The notes under the pieces were generated by a model. That model had not been told where the DNA came from. It made no database searches and worked only from the letters and a program-made list of their open reading frames with translations. The position numbers and the translations under genes are program-made. From the NCBI GenBank assembly GCA_937872005.1, contig CALMPQ010000358.1, forward strand, positions 1-8,613: DNA of 8,613 nt, read 5' to 3'. Shown here piece after piece: positions 7,391 through 8,613 of the stretch (position 1 is its first letter; each line of letters begins with the position of its first letter). The stretch is from an uncultured Propioniciclava sp. (lineage in GTDB: Bacteria; Actinomycetota; Actinomycetes; Propionibacteriales; Propionibacteriaceae).

Positions 7391-8613
7391 GCGCCCGCCT
7401 CGTAGGTCAGCGCGAAGACGCCGGCGAGCACGATGCGGGTGCCGGGCTCGATCGACAGCTGTTCATGGGCCCGCAACAGCACGGGGTCGCTGTCGGGCAG
7501 CGCCACCTCGGTGCCATTGGTCGACCCGAGGTCGCGCACGAGGACGTGCCAGCCGTCGAGCCGCACCTCCAAGTGCTGGCTCGAGACGTCGCGCTCGGGG
7601 TCGTCGATGCGGACGAGGTTCGGCTGCTCCCCCGACCAACCCTGCGGCAGCCGCGGGTTGCGGCCCAGCACGGCACCCCGCTCGAGCGCCACCACATCCC
7701 CATTCTCCAGGCGCAGGACGCCCAGGCTCGGCCTCGGCACCTCCACCGGCTGTTGGGCCGCGAGGGACGCCCCGCACGATCGGCAGGTCGTCGCGTGCAC
7801 CGGGTTGGGGTGGCCGTCGGGGCAGAGCACGGCCACGACCGACGCCTCACCACCGGAGGCCTGCGCGCGCAGGGCCGCGGCGTCCATCGTGTGCTCCACC
7901 GGCCCGTCGGGCGCCACGTCCTCGGGGGCCTCGGCGACCGGGGCGACATCGTCGAACGACCAGGGCAGGGCGTCGATGATCGTCCCCGAGGTCGACGACT
8001 CGGGCACCACGGGCGCGGGTGCCGTCAGCGGGGACGCGTGGGTCTGCCCGTCCTCATCGTCCTGCACGGATGCCGGTTCCGGCTCAGGTTCTGGCTCTGG
8101 TTCGGCCAGCACGGGCTCAGCAAGCTCCGATTCGGCCAGGACCAGTTCGGCCAGGACCGGCTCGGGAGCGGGGAGCGGGTCGGGTTCGGGGGCCGGCTCC
8201 GGCGCGGCCGGGGGCAGGGCGGGCGATCGGTCGAGGGCACCACCGGCCGCCACGGCGGAGGCGAGGACCAGGCCTCCGGCCAGCGGGAACGTCCGGCCGT
8301 CGGGGTCGTCGGCCAGCAGGCGCACGTCGGTCACGCCGGCCCACGTCGACTCGGCCCACAATCCGTCGGCGACACCGATCGACTGGTCGGGCCCTTCCGC
8401 GCGACAGCCCCCGCGCACGAGGACGCGCGCCCCGGCCGGCCCGAGCTCGGCCAGCCCGAACGTGGCCACGGCGCGCAGCCCGCGGCTGACGAGGATGTCG
8501 AGGACGGCGTCCAGCGTGGGCGCCTCGCCGGCGAAGACGGCGGCGATGCGCGCCACGAGGTCGTCGTCGGTCTGCAGGTCGACCAGGGCGAGGAGGCCAT
8601 CGGTCGCGAACCC
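7387..8613 (-). CDS. FHA domain protein with zinc-ribbon-like motif and Pro/Glu linker (5' end outside window)
   Basis: The frame is open to the right edge, so the true start is missing; 408 residues are visible. Residues 1-115 form an alpha/beta domain of unknown function. A Pro/Glu/Ala-rich linker follows (about 130-185). A short CPDGH...CRSCG motif (C264, H268, C277, C280) looks like a zinc ribbon. The C-terminal FHA domain (about 300-405) keeps the family's phosphothreonine-binding signature: G317-R318, S344-S-Q-H347 and N366-G367. FHA domains bind phospho-Thr peptides, so this is most likely a cytoplasmic adaptor or substrate of the kinase encoded next; no membrane segment is visible. 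An internal GTG at 8556 could start a shorter protein, but it has no Shine-Dalgarno sequence and the upstream frame reads as normal protein, so I treat the gene as continuing. Its TGA overlaps the kinase GTG by 4 nt. FHA is certain; the exact partner is inferred. Confidence 0.92.
   Translation of the reverse strand, partial: GFATDGLLALVDLQTDDDLVARIAAVFAGEAPTLDAVLDILVSRGLRAVATFGLAELGPAGARVLVRGGCRAEGPDQSIGVADGLWAESTWAGVTDVRLLADDPDGRTFPLAGGLVLASAVAAGGALDRSPALPPAAPEPAPEPDPLPAPEPVLAELVLAESELAEPVLAEPEPEPEPEPASVQDDEDGQTHASPLTAPAPVVPESSTSGTIIDALPWSFDDVAPVAEAPEDVAPDGPVEHTMDAAALRAQASGGEASVVAVLCPDGHPNPVHATTCRSCGASLAAQQPVEVPRPSLGVLRLENGDVVALERGAVLGRNPRLPQGWSGEQPNLVRIDDPERDVSSQHLEVRLDGWHVLVRDLGSTNGTEVALPDSDPVLLRAHEQLSIEPGTRIVLAGVFALTYEAGA
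7398..7401 (-). promoter_or_regulatory. Ribosome binding site of the kinase gene
   Basis: GAGG stands 7 nt before the GTG at 7390, inside the end of the FHA gene. Together with the GTGA stop/start overlap this supports the GTG start and points to translational coupling. Confidence 0.6.
8074..8163 (-). repeat. In-frame 15-bp repeats encoding a Pro/Glu/Leu linker
   Basis: Four imperfect 15-bp units (8163-8149, 8148-8134, 8133-8119, 8118-8104) encode EPVLA, ELVLA, ESELA and EPVLA. Next comes a run of five Glu-Pro dipeptides (8103-8074) using mixed GAA/GAG and CCA/CCG/CCT codons. This is a flexible or rod-like spacer between the N-terminal domain and the zinc-ribbon/FHA part. The mixed codons argue for an old, selected linker rather than a recent slippage expansion. 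Confidence 0.75.

Noticed and set aside
6071..7405. + strand open frame opposite the kinase gene
   Set aside because: The minus strand encodes complete kinase motifs here; the + product is Gly/Arg/His-rich with no domain.
8554..8556. GTG at 8556 as the start of the first FHA gene
   Set aside because: No Shine-Dalgarno sequence precedes it, and the frame continues upstream to the window edge as plausible protein (GFATDGLLALVDLQTDDDL).
1..8613. CRISPR array, tRNA/rRNA, insertion sequence or phage attachment site
   Set aside because: No regularly spaced long repeats, RNA gene signatures, transposase motifs or terminal inverted repeats were seen; nearly every base is coding.

Overview
The window is very GC-rich, with codon third positions almost all G or C, and it encodes a Ser/Thr kinase, FHA proteins and a giant Ig-like/FN3 surface protein. 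This fits a high-GC actinobacterium (Actinomycetota). I cannot name the genus from sequence alone. All supported genes lie on the minus strand and read from right to left. They are packed so tightly that they almost certainly form one operon, which starts beyond the right edge and runs off the left edge.

In transcription order the genes are: (1) the 3' part of an FHA protein with an unassigned N-terminal domain, a Pro/Glu linker, a small zinc-ribbon-like motif and a canonical FHA domain (7387-8613, start outside the window); (2) a membrane Ser/Thr protein kinase with an FN3-like ectodomain instead of PASTA repeats (5900-7390, GTG start overlapping the previous stop by 4 nt); (3) a 231-residue protein with a degenerate FHA-like domain and a C-terminal winged-helix-like region (5208-5903, ATG start overlapping the kinase stop by 4 nt); (4) a giant membrane-anchored extracellular protein that starts 20 nt later (5187) and reads to the left edge. 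The giant has one N-terminal transmembrane helix, a propeller-like region, about ten tandem Ig/cadherin-like domains and then FN3 domains. Its reading frame is broken at 528-531 by one extra G in a G4 run. Shifting frame there restores an open, clearly FN3-type sequence to the edge of the window.

The inferred role is phosphorylation-linked signalling at the cell envelope. The kinase would sense something outside the cell, perhaps with the giant protein, whose FN3 domains resemble the kinase ectodomain. Phospho-Thr sites on the kinase linker would recruit the canonical FHA protein, and the FHA-like/winged-helix protein may carry the signal further. From general knowledge of actinobacterial genomes, a PP2C phosphatase and a MoxR ATPase/DUF58/transglutaminase set often accompany such genes. 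None of these is visible here. No RNA genes, insertion sequences, CRISPR arrays or terminators were found.
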